This document shows, piece after piece, positions 1 to 7,291 of a stretch of 64,000 nt of DNA. This stretch comes from Planctomycetaceae bacterium (lineage in GTDB: Bacteria > Planctomycetota > Planctomycetia > Planctomycetales > Planctomycetaceae). Under the pieces are notes generated by a model. That model was not told where the DNA came from, did not search any database, and saw only the letters and a list, made by a program, of their open reading frames with translations. Position 1 is the first letter of the stretch, and each line of letters starts with the position of its first letter. The DNA is taken from positions 62,001-126,000 of the forward strand of contig JACKHO010000003.1 in NCBI GenBank assembly GCA_020638955.1, read 5' to 3'. A program made the position numbers and the translations under genes.

Positions 1-14
1 ACTCAATAAGTAGC

Positions 15-1436
15 ATGATGCGGCCTAACATTCTGTGGATTTGCACGGACCAGCAGCGGTTCGATACGGTTTCGTCGCTGGGGAATCTGCGAATCAATAC
101 ACCGCATGTCGATCAGTTGGTGGAACAAGGTGTCGCCTTCACACAGGCCTATTGCCAGAGTCCTGTCTGCACACCCAGCCGCGCGTCATTTCTCACCGGT
201 CGCTATCCGCAGACGACTCGCTGCCGGCAGAACGGTCAGAAAATGCCCGACAACGAGCGACTGCTCCCGCGCATGCTTGCCGACGCCGGGTATCGCTGCG
301 GATTGTCGGGGAAACTGCACCTCGCCTCGTGCGCCAATGGACGTGTCGAGGAAAGGATTGATGATGGTTACGAAGTCTTTCATTGGTCACACCATCCTCA
401 ACCAGACTGGCCAGAGAATGCGTACACGCAGTGGCTGACGTCAAAGGGAGTGACGTGGGAAGAACTCTACCAGGGACCAGAGAAGGACTACGTCAAGCAC
501 GGCATTCCGACGGAATATCATCAAACGACCTGGTGTGCCGAAAAGGCCATTGAGTTCATCAACGAGGCTCCCGCTGACGGGCGTCCCTGGCTCTTCTCCG
601 TCAACATGTTTGCCCCGCACCATCCGTTCGATCCTTCGCCGGAATACCTTGCCCGCTATCGGCCCGAAGACATGCCGGTGCCGAAGTGGCGCGACGGGGA
701 ACTCGAATCAAAGTCCAACTTCCAGCGACTCGATCATGAATGGGCTCATAATTCGCCCGGTGGGATGCGCGTGAGTGACATTACCCCGCAGCAGTCACAG
801 GCGATTACAGCCGCGTACTATGCCATGTGTGAGCAAATTGATGATCAGGTCGGACGCATGCTCGCGGCGCTGGACGCGTCGGGTCAGCGTGAGAACACCA
901 TTGTCATTTTTATGTCCGACCATGGTGAAATGCTGGGCGACCACGGCCTTTACTTGAAAGGACCGCACTTCTACGACGAGGCCATCCACGTGCCGCTTGT
1001 CATGTCACTCCCTGGTACGTTTGCTGGAGGTCTGCGACGCAGTGCTTTCGTCGAACTGACCGACCTCTGTCCCACTCTGTTGGAATGTTGCGGACTGAGG
1101 GTGGAACCGCAAATCCAGGGAGAGTCATTCCGCAAGCTGCTGGTCGATCCATTAGCCCCAGATGAACATCGAGCCGACGTCTACTGCGAATACACAAACT
1201 CATGGACGCATCACCGTTCGTACGGTTCCATGCTCCGCACGCGCGATTTCAAGCTGGTGGTCTACCACGGCACCGGCGAGGGCGAACTGTACGATCTTCG
1301 TGAAGACCCCGACGAATTTGAGAATCTGTGGTCAAATCCAGCGACCCAGGCGGTAAAACTACAGCTTATGCAGCGTTTGTTCGACCGCAGTTTCTTCACG
1401 CTCGATCCCATGCCGCCACGGCTGGGGCCGTTTTGA
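15..1436 (+). CDS. Sulfatase (type I, arylsulfatase family), cytoplasmic
   Basis: Hydrolyses a sulfate ester, probably of a polysaccharide fragment or small substrate. The N-terminus begins directly with the sulfatase core strand (PNILWICTDQQR, the first metal-binding region), and the CTPSR motif at residues 52-56 carries the cysteine that is converted to formylglycine. A later SDHGE motif near residue 300 supplies further metal ligands, and the C-terminus has the usual ending with LYDLREDPDE. The 473-residue length is normal for the family. No signal peptide is visible, unlike the second sulfatase at 26417, so it probably acts in the cytoplasm. The start is the first of two adjacent ATG codons. 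The gene begins almost at the window edge, so its upstream context is unknown. The substrate cannot be told from sequence. Confidence 0.93.
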   Translation: MMRPNILWICTDQQRFDTVSSLGNLRINTPHVDQLVEQGVAFTQAYCQSPVCTPSRASFLTGRYPQTTRCRQNGQKMPDNERLLPRMLADAGYRCGLSGKLHLASCANGRVEERIDDGYEVFHWSHHPQPDWPENAYTQWLTSKGVTWEELYQGPEKDYVKHGIPTEYHQTTWCAEKAIEFINEAPADGRPWLFSVNMFAPHHPFDPSPEYLARYRPEDMPVPKWRDGELESKSNFQRLDHEWAHNSPGGMRVSDITPQQSQAITAAYYAMCEQIDDQVGRMLAALDASGQRENTIVIFMSDHGEMLGDHGLYLKGPHFYDEAIHVPLVMSLPGTFAGGLRRSAFVELTDLCPTLLECCGLRVEPQIQGESFRKLLVDPLAPDEHRADVYCEYTNSWTHHRSYGSMLRTRDFKLVVYHGTGEGELYDLREDPDEFENLWSNPATQAVKLQLMQRLFDRSFFTLDPMPPRLGPF

Positions 1437-1628
1437 CGGCGGCAGAGATTGCCGAAGGGCAGACGGGCCAAATTCTCTTAACCGTTTGCTTGCAGTGATT
1501 TACCTGTTTTTTGAAACTGGCTGATTGAGTCGGCTGTGGTATGCGTCTAGAATTTGCCGACCAGCACAATCGGAACGGCATTTGCGAACTGAGATGTTCC
1601 GGACAGGTGAGCACCCTTTGGGGAGTTG

Positions 1629-2054
1629 ATGTTGAGGCGTTTTGCGTCAGTTTTGCGAATCTTCGCGGCAACATGCGCTATGGCGATGTTGCTCGGTACG
1701 CAATTCTTCCACTCGCCATTGCATCATATCCACATTCAGGCTCCGGTTGAGACGAGTGTCAATGCCCAGCCGCACTCTCATTGCTGCTCGCATTCGCACG
1801 GTCATCATCACCACGAAGACGCCGACCAGGTGCAGCATAAGCATCAATGCCCGGCGGATGACTCCTCTCATCAACATGAAGGGCACTGCCAACTTTGTGA
1901 ACTGGCCTGTGCTCCCGCAACCGTTGCCGTTGCGGTCGACATGGATTTGTCTGGTGAACTCATTCACCAGATTTCTGAGCAGACTTCCTGCCACTGGGTT
2001 TCTCCAGTCGCACTCTCCCTCACGGCCCGCGGACCACCGACGTCTCACTGCTAG
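1629..2054 (+). CDS. Small His/Cys-rich protein with N-terminal membrane segment
   Basis: A 141-residue protein of unknown function. It starts with a basic stretch and a hydrophobic segment of about 18 residues (signal peptide or anchor), followed by a strongly histidine-rich region (about residues 48-85) with runs of the type HSHGHHHHED and HKHQC. Then come CQLCELAC cysteines and a short hydrophobic end. This composition suggests binding of zinc, copper or nickel in the periplasm; that is inference. The ATG at 1629 is chosen over the TTG directly before it. It sits 101 bp upstream of the DUF1559 gene on the same strand. It resembles in general form the short His-rich DUF2946-like proteins found near metal efflux genes, but no efflux gene is present here. 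Confidence 0.7.
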   Translation: MLRRFASVLRIFAATCAMAMLLGTQFFHSPLHHIHIQAPVETSVNAQPHSHCCSHSHGHHHHEDADQVQHKHQCPADDSSHQHEGHCQLCELACAPATVAVAVDMDLSGELIHQISEQTSCHWVSPVALSLTARGPPTSHC

Positions 2055-2155
2055 TTAACTGGTTGTTCATCAACCAGCTGAGAGACATGGTCCCGTTTGC
2101 GCATCTTGCAGTAATCGATGCGCGCAATCTGCATATCTACCGTGAGGTTATTCTG

Positions 2156-3091
2156 ATGTTTCCTGCTCGTCCCCGTCGTCGGGGTTTTACGCTCATTGAG
2201 CTACTGGTCGTCATTGCCATCATTGCTGTTCTCATTGCCCTCCTGCTTCCGGCTGTGCAACAAGCTCGCGAGGCTGCTCGCCGTGCCGCCTGCAAGAACA
2301 ACATGCGGCAGTTGGGACTGGGGCTGCACAACTACCATGACAGTCACGGCGTTTTCCCGTCTGGCTGGATTGGAGCCACCACTGGTGTTGGCCCCGATGT
2401 CGAAGGGATGAATGGATTCGGCTGGGGAACCATGATTCTCCCCTACGTCGATCAGGCACCGCTTTACAGTCAATTGAATTTCAGTCAGTCAATTATTGAC
2501 ACGAACAACCTGCCCGAACTGCGCCGCGGCCTCGCCGTGTTTCGTTGTCCATCCGATCCACAGCCGGATACCTGGGAAATCGAACAGGAAGGTTCACCCG
2601 GTACCGTATTGGCTGAATTGGGTACCGCAAACTTCGTCGCTGTTTTCGGAAGTGGACCTGGACAACCCGGTGGTCGCGACCTCCACGACTGTGAAGGCTA
2701 CGTCGGTCAGTGTACTGGGAATGGAATCTTCTACCACAACAGCCGGATTGGTATTCGCGACATCCTGGATGGAACGAGCAGTACCATTATCGTTGGTGAA
2801 CGCATGACGCATCCTTTCGGGCAGAGCAATGTCGAGTTGTTCTCAACGTGGTCGGGCGTTGTGCCCGGGGGAGAAGAAGCCTATTCCCGCATTCTCGGGC
2901 TGGTCGACCATCCCCCCAACAGTGCGCATCATGGAGTAATCCACGCCGACGATTTCGGTAGTCATCACGTTGGGGGAACTCAGTTCGTGCTGGCTGACGG
3001 ACACGTTCGATTCATCAGTGAGAACATTGACGAAAACGTCTACCAGCACCTCTCAACACGCGCCAACGGCGAGGTCCTCGGCGAGTTTTAG
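2156..3091 (+). CDS. DUF1559 protein with prepilin-type N-terminal methylation signal
   Basis: A member of the large planctomycete DUF1559 family (planctomycete genomes often have dozens). The ATG at 2156 gives the typical start: short basic leader, then RRGFTLIELLVVIAIIAVLI, which is a type IV prepilin cleavage site (G before F) and hydrophobic helix at about residues 8-30. After it come the family signature residues QQAREAARR, NNMRQLGLGLHNYHD and a C-terminal part ending with the usual H-X9-DG motif (the segment around LADGHVRFIS). The longer reading frame from 2063 is rejected because it would put 31 residues before the prepilin leader. Such proteins are thought to be exported pseudopilin-like surface proteins; the specific role is unknown. 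Confidence 0.9.
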   Translation: MFPARPRRRGFTLIELLVVIAIIAVLIALLLPAVQQAREAARRAACKNNMRQLGLGLHNYHDSHGVFPSGWIGATTGVGPDVEGMNGFGWGTMILPYVDQAPLYSQLNFSQSIIDTNNLPELRRGLAVFRCPSDPQPDTWEIEQEGSPGTVLAELGTANFVAVFGSGPGQPGGRDLHDCEGYVGQCTGNGIFYHNSRIGIRDILDGTSSTIIVGERMTHPFGQSNVELFSTWSGVVPGGEEAYSRILGLVDHPPNSAHHGVIHADDFGSHHVGGTQFVLADGHVRFISENIDENVYQHLSTRANGEVLGEF

Positions 3092-3430
3092 GTCCAAGTG
3101 CCTGCCGTCGGTGGCTTCGAATCCAGTTCAATTCGATTCGGCGTTGACCGTGCTGGCAGGCAGTTCTAAGATTCGTGAGGAGAATTCATCATGGTCCGTT
3201 CATTCCTGTATCCTGCCTTGAGCGAGAAGTCGTTTACCAGCGGCTCCTTTAGCTTTTATTTTTGGCACAACCAGGATTTCTGGGCAGGATAGGTGAACGA
3301 CCAGCACCGACTCAAAGTTTCCAAGCCCTGAAATCCTTGCGGTTTCAGGGCTTGTTTCGTCTCAATGACACCTTAAAGACATCTCGCAAACACTACCCGC
3401 CACGCGCCGTGGCACCAATTGGAGAAACCA
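3092..3430. other. Intergenic region between DUF1559 gene and aroF
   Basis: No convincing reading frame. It holds one clear structure, the perfect 11-bp hairpin at 3323-3353, and a purine-rich ribosome site GGAGA at 3421-3425 just before aroF. Confidence 0.6.
3323..3353 (+). terminator. Perfect 11-bp hairpin, probable terminator or aroF leader structure
   Basis: Arms AAGCCCTGAAA and TTTCAGGGCTT enclose a 9-base loop. The downstream bases (GTTTCGTCTC) are only weakly T-rich, so termination of the DUF1559 transcript is likely but not certain. It lies 77 bp before the aroF start, so a role in aroF leader control is an alternative. Confidence 0.55.
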
Positions 3431-4447
3431 ATGATTCTCGTCATGAAACGTGGCGTCTCGGAAAGCCTCATTCAAAACATGGTGGCCCGCGTCGAAGAAA
3501 TGGGATTGAAAGCCCACATCATTACTGGCACGGAACGCACCGTTATTGCTGCGGTCGGGGAAGAACGGGGTAAGAGCAAGGAGAAGCTGGAATCGTGCGA
3601 AGGTGTGGAGAAGGTGCTTCCCATCCTCGCCCCATACAAGGTTGCCAGTAAAGAAACGAAGCCCGAGCCAACCGTCGTGCGCGCTCTCGATCTCGCCATG
3701 GGTGGCGGAAACGTCGGCATTATCGCGGGTCCGTGTTCGGTGGAGAGTGAAGAGCAAATCATCCTGGCCGCCAAACAGGTGAAGGAAGCGGGAGCAACCG
3801 GATTGCGTGGTGGAGCGTTCAAGCCTCGCACGAGTCCGTACTCGTTCCAGGGACTGAAGGAACTCGGCCTGCAATTCCTCGCGGCGGCACGTGAGGAAAC
3901 CGGCCTGGCTGTGGTCACGGAAGTCATGACCCCAGAACACGTCGAAATGGTCGCTAACTACGCCGATGTCCTGCAAATTGGTGCACGCAACATGCAGAAC
4001 TACCATCTGCTGCAGGCAGTGGGAGAGGTCCGTAAGCCAGTCTTGCTGAAGCGTGGTGCCTCGGCCAGCATGGAAGAGTTTCTGCTCGCTGCCGAATACA
4101 TTCTAGATCAGGGAAACCAGGAAGTTGTCCTCTGCGAACGCGGCATTCGTACGTTCGAAACGCACACGCGTTTCACGCTGCCACTTGCCTCGGTCGCCTA
4201 CCTGCACGAACGGACGCACCTGCCAGTTGTGATCGATCCCAGCCACGGAACCGGGATTGCTTCGCTCGTGCCATCAATGAGCGTGGCCGCCGTCGCCGCC
4301 GGCGCTGATGGTCTGATCATTGAAGTGCATCCTGACCCCAGCAAAGCCATGAGCGATGGTGCTCAAACCCTCACGCCCGAAGTGTTCGCTGCAACGATTG
4401 CACAGTGCCGACGCGTCGCCGACGCTCTCGGCTACGAACTGCATTAA
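3431..4447 (+). CDS. aroF: 3-deoxy-7-phosphoheptulonate (DAHP) synthase, AroF/AroG-beta type
   Basis: Condenses phosphoenolpyruvate and erythrose 4-phosphate, the first step of the shikimate pathway. The N-terminal 80 residues (MILVMKRG... KVLPILAPYK) form the ferredoxin-like regulatory domain of the Thermotoga-type enzyme, and the barrel follows with GPCSVES near residue 98, RGGAFKPRTSPYSFQG, and the PSHGTG segment near the end. The 338-residue length fits the family. ATG at 3431 is chosen because GGAGA lies 5 bases before it; a TTG four codons earlier is less likely. The N-terminal domain in this family mediates feedback inhibition by tyrosine or phenylalanine. It stands alone, with no other aromatic amino-acid genes nearby. 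Confidence 0.95.
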   Translation: MILVMKRGVSESLIQNMVARVEEMGLKAHIITGTERTVIAAVGEERGKSKEKLESCEGVEKVLPILAPYKVASKETKPEPTVVRALDLAMGGGNVGIIAGPCSVESEEQIILAAKQVKEAGATGLRGGAFKPRTSPYSFQGLKELGLQFLAAAREETGLAVVTEVMTPEHVEMVANYADVLQIGARNMQNYHLLQAVGEVRKPVLLKRGASASMEEFLLAAEYILDQGNQEVVLCERGIRTFETHTRFTLPLASVAYLHERTHLPVVIDPSHGTGIASLVPSMSVAAVAAGADGLIIEVHPDPSKAMSDGAQTLTPEVFAATIAQCRRVADALGYELH

Positions 4448-4490
4448 TTGTTTTGAAAAGCTTTCCAACTCACGACCGGCGTTCCAACAT

Positions 4491-5063
4491 CTACTGTTGA
4501 GAACGCCGGTATTCGTTGAGGTAATTGGACACAAACTCAAACGCCTCGCGTTCTGCAGGACCGCCAGTCTTCTCGACGGCAGACGCAAGGAAGGGCCAAA
4601 CGGCATCAATTTCTTCGGCAGGCAGAATGTGCAGCCGTGTACACAAAATCGTGGCTTCAATTACAGCATGTTTGGCTCGATTGAATCCCGACCAGTTGTG
4701 AAGCGTACCTTCGTGTACAACTCGCGTTGTGATTTCACTGCGCGGCTGATCGGCGTTGATGCTGGTGACTTCAAACTCAAACCACCTGCAGGCGTTCGCA
4801 AGCACTTTGCCCGAAACCTTCGTCGCGGAAAACGTTTCAACATGCTCCGGTTTCTCACCAAGGGCCGTTCTGGCCAGCTGCAGAACGTCATCGACGACGT
4901 GAAACACGCCGCACTTCTCGCGGGCCAGATTCTGAAATGTGGTTGATGACTGAAAGGGCCGCAACAGAATTGACGAAAACTCAGCATCAACAATCGGGCC
5001 CATTGGCGCGATGTTCATTGAGCCGTCGGCGTTGGTTGTCGTGCAAAGTCCTTCGATAATCAT
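4491..5063 (-). CDS. DUF447 family protein (possible flavin-binding split barrel)
   Basis: The protein begins MIIEGLCTT and has NIAPMGPIV at about residue 16, the typical opening of DUF447 proteins, which are known from archaea, methylotrophs and planctomycetes. Family members are predicted to bind flavin through a split-barrel fold, and in methylotrophs they are found with tetrahydromethanopterin-dependent C1 genes. ATG at 5063 is preferred to the first start at 5147, because the longer form would overlap the upstream hydrolase gene and add 28 residues not seen in the family. It lies just downstream of the hydrolase gene, 49 bp away, and may be cotranscribed. Together with the gene at 21996 it suggests an H4MPT-linked C1 pathway; that is inference. 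Confidence 0.75.
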   Translation of the reverse strand: MIIEGLCTTTNADGSMNIAPMGPIVDAEFSSILLRPFQSSTTFQNLAREKCGVFHVVDDVLQLARTALGEKPEHVETFSATKVSGKVLANACRWFEFEVTSINADQPRSEITTRVVHEGTLHNWSGFNRAKHAVIEATILCTRLHILPAEEIDAVWPFLASAVEKTGGPAEREAFEFVSNYLNEYRRSQQ

Positions 5064-5112
5064 TCGATATGACTCGATGAGCAGAGGCTCGAAACTTGTT
5101 CCGCGACCTTCT

Positions 5113-6006
5113 CTATTCTGCGGCTGCCATTCGCAAATTGCGGTCATCGGCCCAGTCGATGAAGCGGTCCACCCATTTCATGACCGATCCAGGCTTCCCG
5201 TCACGCAGGCCGAATCCGTGTCCCGCATTCGAATAGATGTGAAGCTCCGTGGGAACGCCTGCCCGCTTGAATTTCAAATAGACTTCCGCCATGCCTTCGG
5301 CAATGTCAGGCCGGTCACCAAAACCTGCGACGATGAATGTCTGTGGTGTTTCAGCGATGGGCTCGTAGCGATGCGAACGTCCCGGATAAATGAGCGCCAG
5401 GAAATCAGGACGTGAAGACTGTCGGTCGATGTCGTTGGCAGCATCTTTGTTTCCAGCATCGAACCGCATTCCAGCCAAAGCGACAAGCTCGCCACCGGCA
5501 GAGAATCCCATGACGCCGACGCGGTTTGGATCAACTCCCCATTCTTTCGCGCGGCTGCGAACAAGTCGAATGGCGCGCTGCATGTCGCCCAGTGCATGTT
5601 CGTCGACCGTATAAGGTGAGTCTGGTTCCTCGGCCAGTCGGTATTCCAGAACAAATGCGGTAACACCCCGTTCTGCGAAGTACTTTGCTGGCACGTGTCC
5701 TTCGTGAGTCGACCACAGCGCCCGGTGTCCACCACCCGGAGCAATAATGACGGCCATTCCAGTGTTCGTCCCAGCCTTCGGCAGGTAAGGATAAATCAAC
5801 GGGCGATGCACATTGCTCACCACTCGATCGGCACCGGGGCGAACTTGTTTCTGTTCACCCGAGCGTCCCTCCGAGCCCGGTGCGTCTCCTTCGTACAGGT
5901 AAACCGCGGGCGGGAGTTCGGCATCCGACTGTGCGCTGGCAGTGGGAAGAACGGTCGCCAAATATCCACAGGCAACACAGAACATGAGGGCAAAGTGTGA
6001 TTTCAT
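5113..6006 (-). CDS. Secreted alpha/beta hydrolase (acetyl xylan esterase/BD-FAE-like)
   Basis: A 297-residue exported esterase-like enzyme. Residues 1-25 are a clear signal peptide ending with ASAQ. The oxyanion region is IIAPGGGHR, the nucleophile elbow is GFSAGGE (serine near residue 170), and a catalytic histidine is likely in NAGHGFG close to the C-terminus. The sequence FVLEYRL and DMQRAIRLVR match the family of BD-FAE/XynB-like acetyl esterases often seen in planctomycetes next to sulfatases and glycosidases. It probably removes acyl groups from carbohydrates in the periplasm. It precedes the DUF447 gene on the same strand. Confidence 0.88.
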   Translation of the reverse strand: MKSHFALMFCVACGYLATVLPTASAQSDAELPPAVYLYEGDAPGSEGRSGEQKQVRPGADRVVSNVHRPLIYPYLPKAGTNTGMAVIIAPGGGHRALWSTHEGHVPAKYFAERGVTAFVLEYRLAEEPDSPYTVDEHALGDMQRAIRLVRSRAKEWGVDPNRVGVMGFSAGGELVALAGMRFDAGNKDAANDIDRQSSRPDFLALIYPGRSHRYEPIAETPQTFIVAGFGDRPDIAEGMAEVYLKFKRAGVPTELHIYSNAGHGFGLRDGKPGSVMKWVDRFIDWADDRNLRMAAAE

Positions 6007-6089
6007 AGTGGTTAGACCATCGGAAAGGTGACGAGAGTTGCTGTTGGTACTACTGACCGCGACTTTAATGATGCCGCAATGCGGACGTC

Positions 6090-6725
6090 TTAACGGCCAC
6101 CGCGTTGCATTTTTTCGGTGCTGGCGACACCGGTGAGTCCGCGTAGTGTAACGTTGATGGTTCGTTGGTCTTCGTCAAGCACGCTCAGGGCTGCGTCGTC
6201 GGTGGTGCCATCGGGGTAGAAGAGAATGGGGGTCGACCAGCTGACGCCTGACATGTCGGTTCCCGCGTCCAGGAGTGCGAGCAGTTCGGGCTGGATTTGC
6301 TGAGTTGAACTGGCTGTCTGAATTCCAGAAGCCGCAAACATGTTGGCGGCGTCGACAGAGTTGGCGAAATGGCACGTTGCATCAATGGTACCACTCGCGA
6401 CGGGCAGGCTGTCCGAATTCATTACGGTGGACGTGCTTACCGTGCTTGACGAGCTGACTTGTTCGGGGTCGTACTCGAAGGGCAACACAACAAACCGTTG
6501 CCCCCCTGGTTCGTACCGAAACTGATAAATCAGCCCCGTCGACATCGATTTGTGACGGGTGCCGCCCAAATGGCGTCGCGCTAGTTCTGCGGAATTCTTG
6601 ACGGGTTGCTCGCCAAGGTACCGTCCCACGGCGGGCCAGGAAATCGCCACAATGGCGACCATAATGGCGAGCACCAGCAATAGCTCTAAAAGCGTGAACC
6701 CACGCGAATGACGTGGGTTCAGCAC
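6090..6725 (-). CDS. GspH-like pseudopilin (type II secretion)
   Basis: A prepilin-type protein. The class III leader ends RGFTLLELLLVLAIMVAIV, the N-terminal helix of pseudopilins, followed by a variable soluble domain with ISWPAVGRYL. A GTG at 6725 is taken as start because it leaves the usual short basic leader (VLNPRHSRG) and lies 26 bases past the stop codon of the GspG-like gene. The frame stays open to 6950, but the added 75 residues would lie inside the preceding gene and look like a shadow. Length of about 212 residues and its position after a GspG-like gene fit GspH. It should be processed by a prepilin peptidase, not found in this window. Confidence 0.8.
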   Translation of the reverse strand: MLNPRHSRGFTLLELLLVLAIMVAIVAISWPAVGRYLGEQPVKNSAELARRHLGGTRHKSMSTGLIYQFRYEPGGQRFVVLPFEYDPEQVSSSSTVSTSTVMNSDSLPVASGTIDATCHFANSVDAANMFAASGIQTASSTQQIQPELLALLDAGTDMSGVSWSTPILFYPDGTTDDAALSVLDEDQRTINVTLRGLTGVASTEKMQRGGR

Positions 6726-6750
6726 TTTGGAAGTTGGCAGTGATGAGACG

Positions 6751-7200
6751 CTACTGCTGAACAAGATCGCTCCAGTTGTTGATATCGTCGTTGCCGCCGT
6801 TGTCATCCTGACCATCGGGGCCGCTGGACCAAATGGCAGGACGCGTAGTTTTGGCCTTGGAGTTCTTGGCCTCGTAGTGCAGGTCATTCCCCCAGGCATC
6901 GCGCGGGATTTTATCGAGAAATGGATCGATTTCGCGGCCGTCTTTGTCAACGGTTTGCATCAAATCGGAAATGGCCGTCGGGTAGCCATTATCAACCCGG
7001 TACAGGTCGATCGTGCGTTCCAACGCATCAATGCTGGTTTTGGTGGCGTTGATTTTGCTTTTGTCGAGCGTACCGAACAGTCGTGGCACGACCATGGCCG
7101 CAATCACACCAATGATGGCCAGCACAATGAGCAGTTCAAGCAACGTAAAGCCGAGTCGCCGCCGACGGTTCTGGGTACGAACAGGAGTAGTACGCTTCAT
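6751..7200 (-). CDS. gspG: GspG-like major pseudopilin
   Basis: 149 residues with leader RRRRLGFTLLELLIVLAIIGVIAAMVVP (cleaved after G), the long N-terminal helix, then the GspG core: KINATKTSIDALERTIDLYRVDNGYPT, DPFLDKIPRDAWGNDLHYE and a C-terminal SSGPDGQDD motif. The DAWG and SSGPDG segments are the calcium-binding and turn motifs typical of major pseudopilins. It lies between the pseudoprotease gene (91 bp upstream) and the GspH-like gene (26 bp downstream), all on the minus strand. The other type II secretion genes (GspD, E, F) are not in the window, so this may be a partial cluster as is common in planctomycetes. Confidence 0.9.
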   Translation of the reverse strand: MKRTTPVRTQNRRRRLGFTLLELLIVLAIIGVIAAMVVPRLFGTLDKSKINATKTSIDALERTIDLYRVDNGYPTAISDLMQTVDKDGREIDPFLDKIPRDAWGNDLHYEAKNSKAKTTRPAIWSSGPDGQDDNGGNDDINNWSDLVQQ

Positions 7201-7291
7201 GATTGTGAATCCTCCAGTCGGAATTCATCCGACAATGTTTTTGGGGTAGTCCAGTTTATTTCTGTCTGACCTGCACGGTCTAGACGTGGTT

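Noticed and set aside
3231..3262. TTGGCAC motif before aroF as a sigma-54 promoter
   Set aside because: The expected TGC at the -12 position is missing at the required distance.
6726..6950. Long N-terminal extension of the GspH-like protein
   Set aside because: It overlaps the GspG-like gene in another frame and would place 75 residues before the prepilin leader, which normally is under 25.
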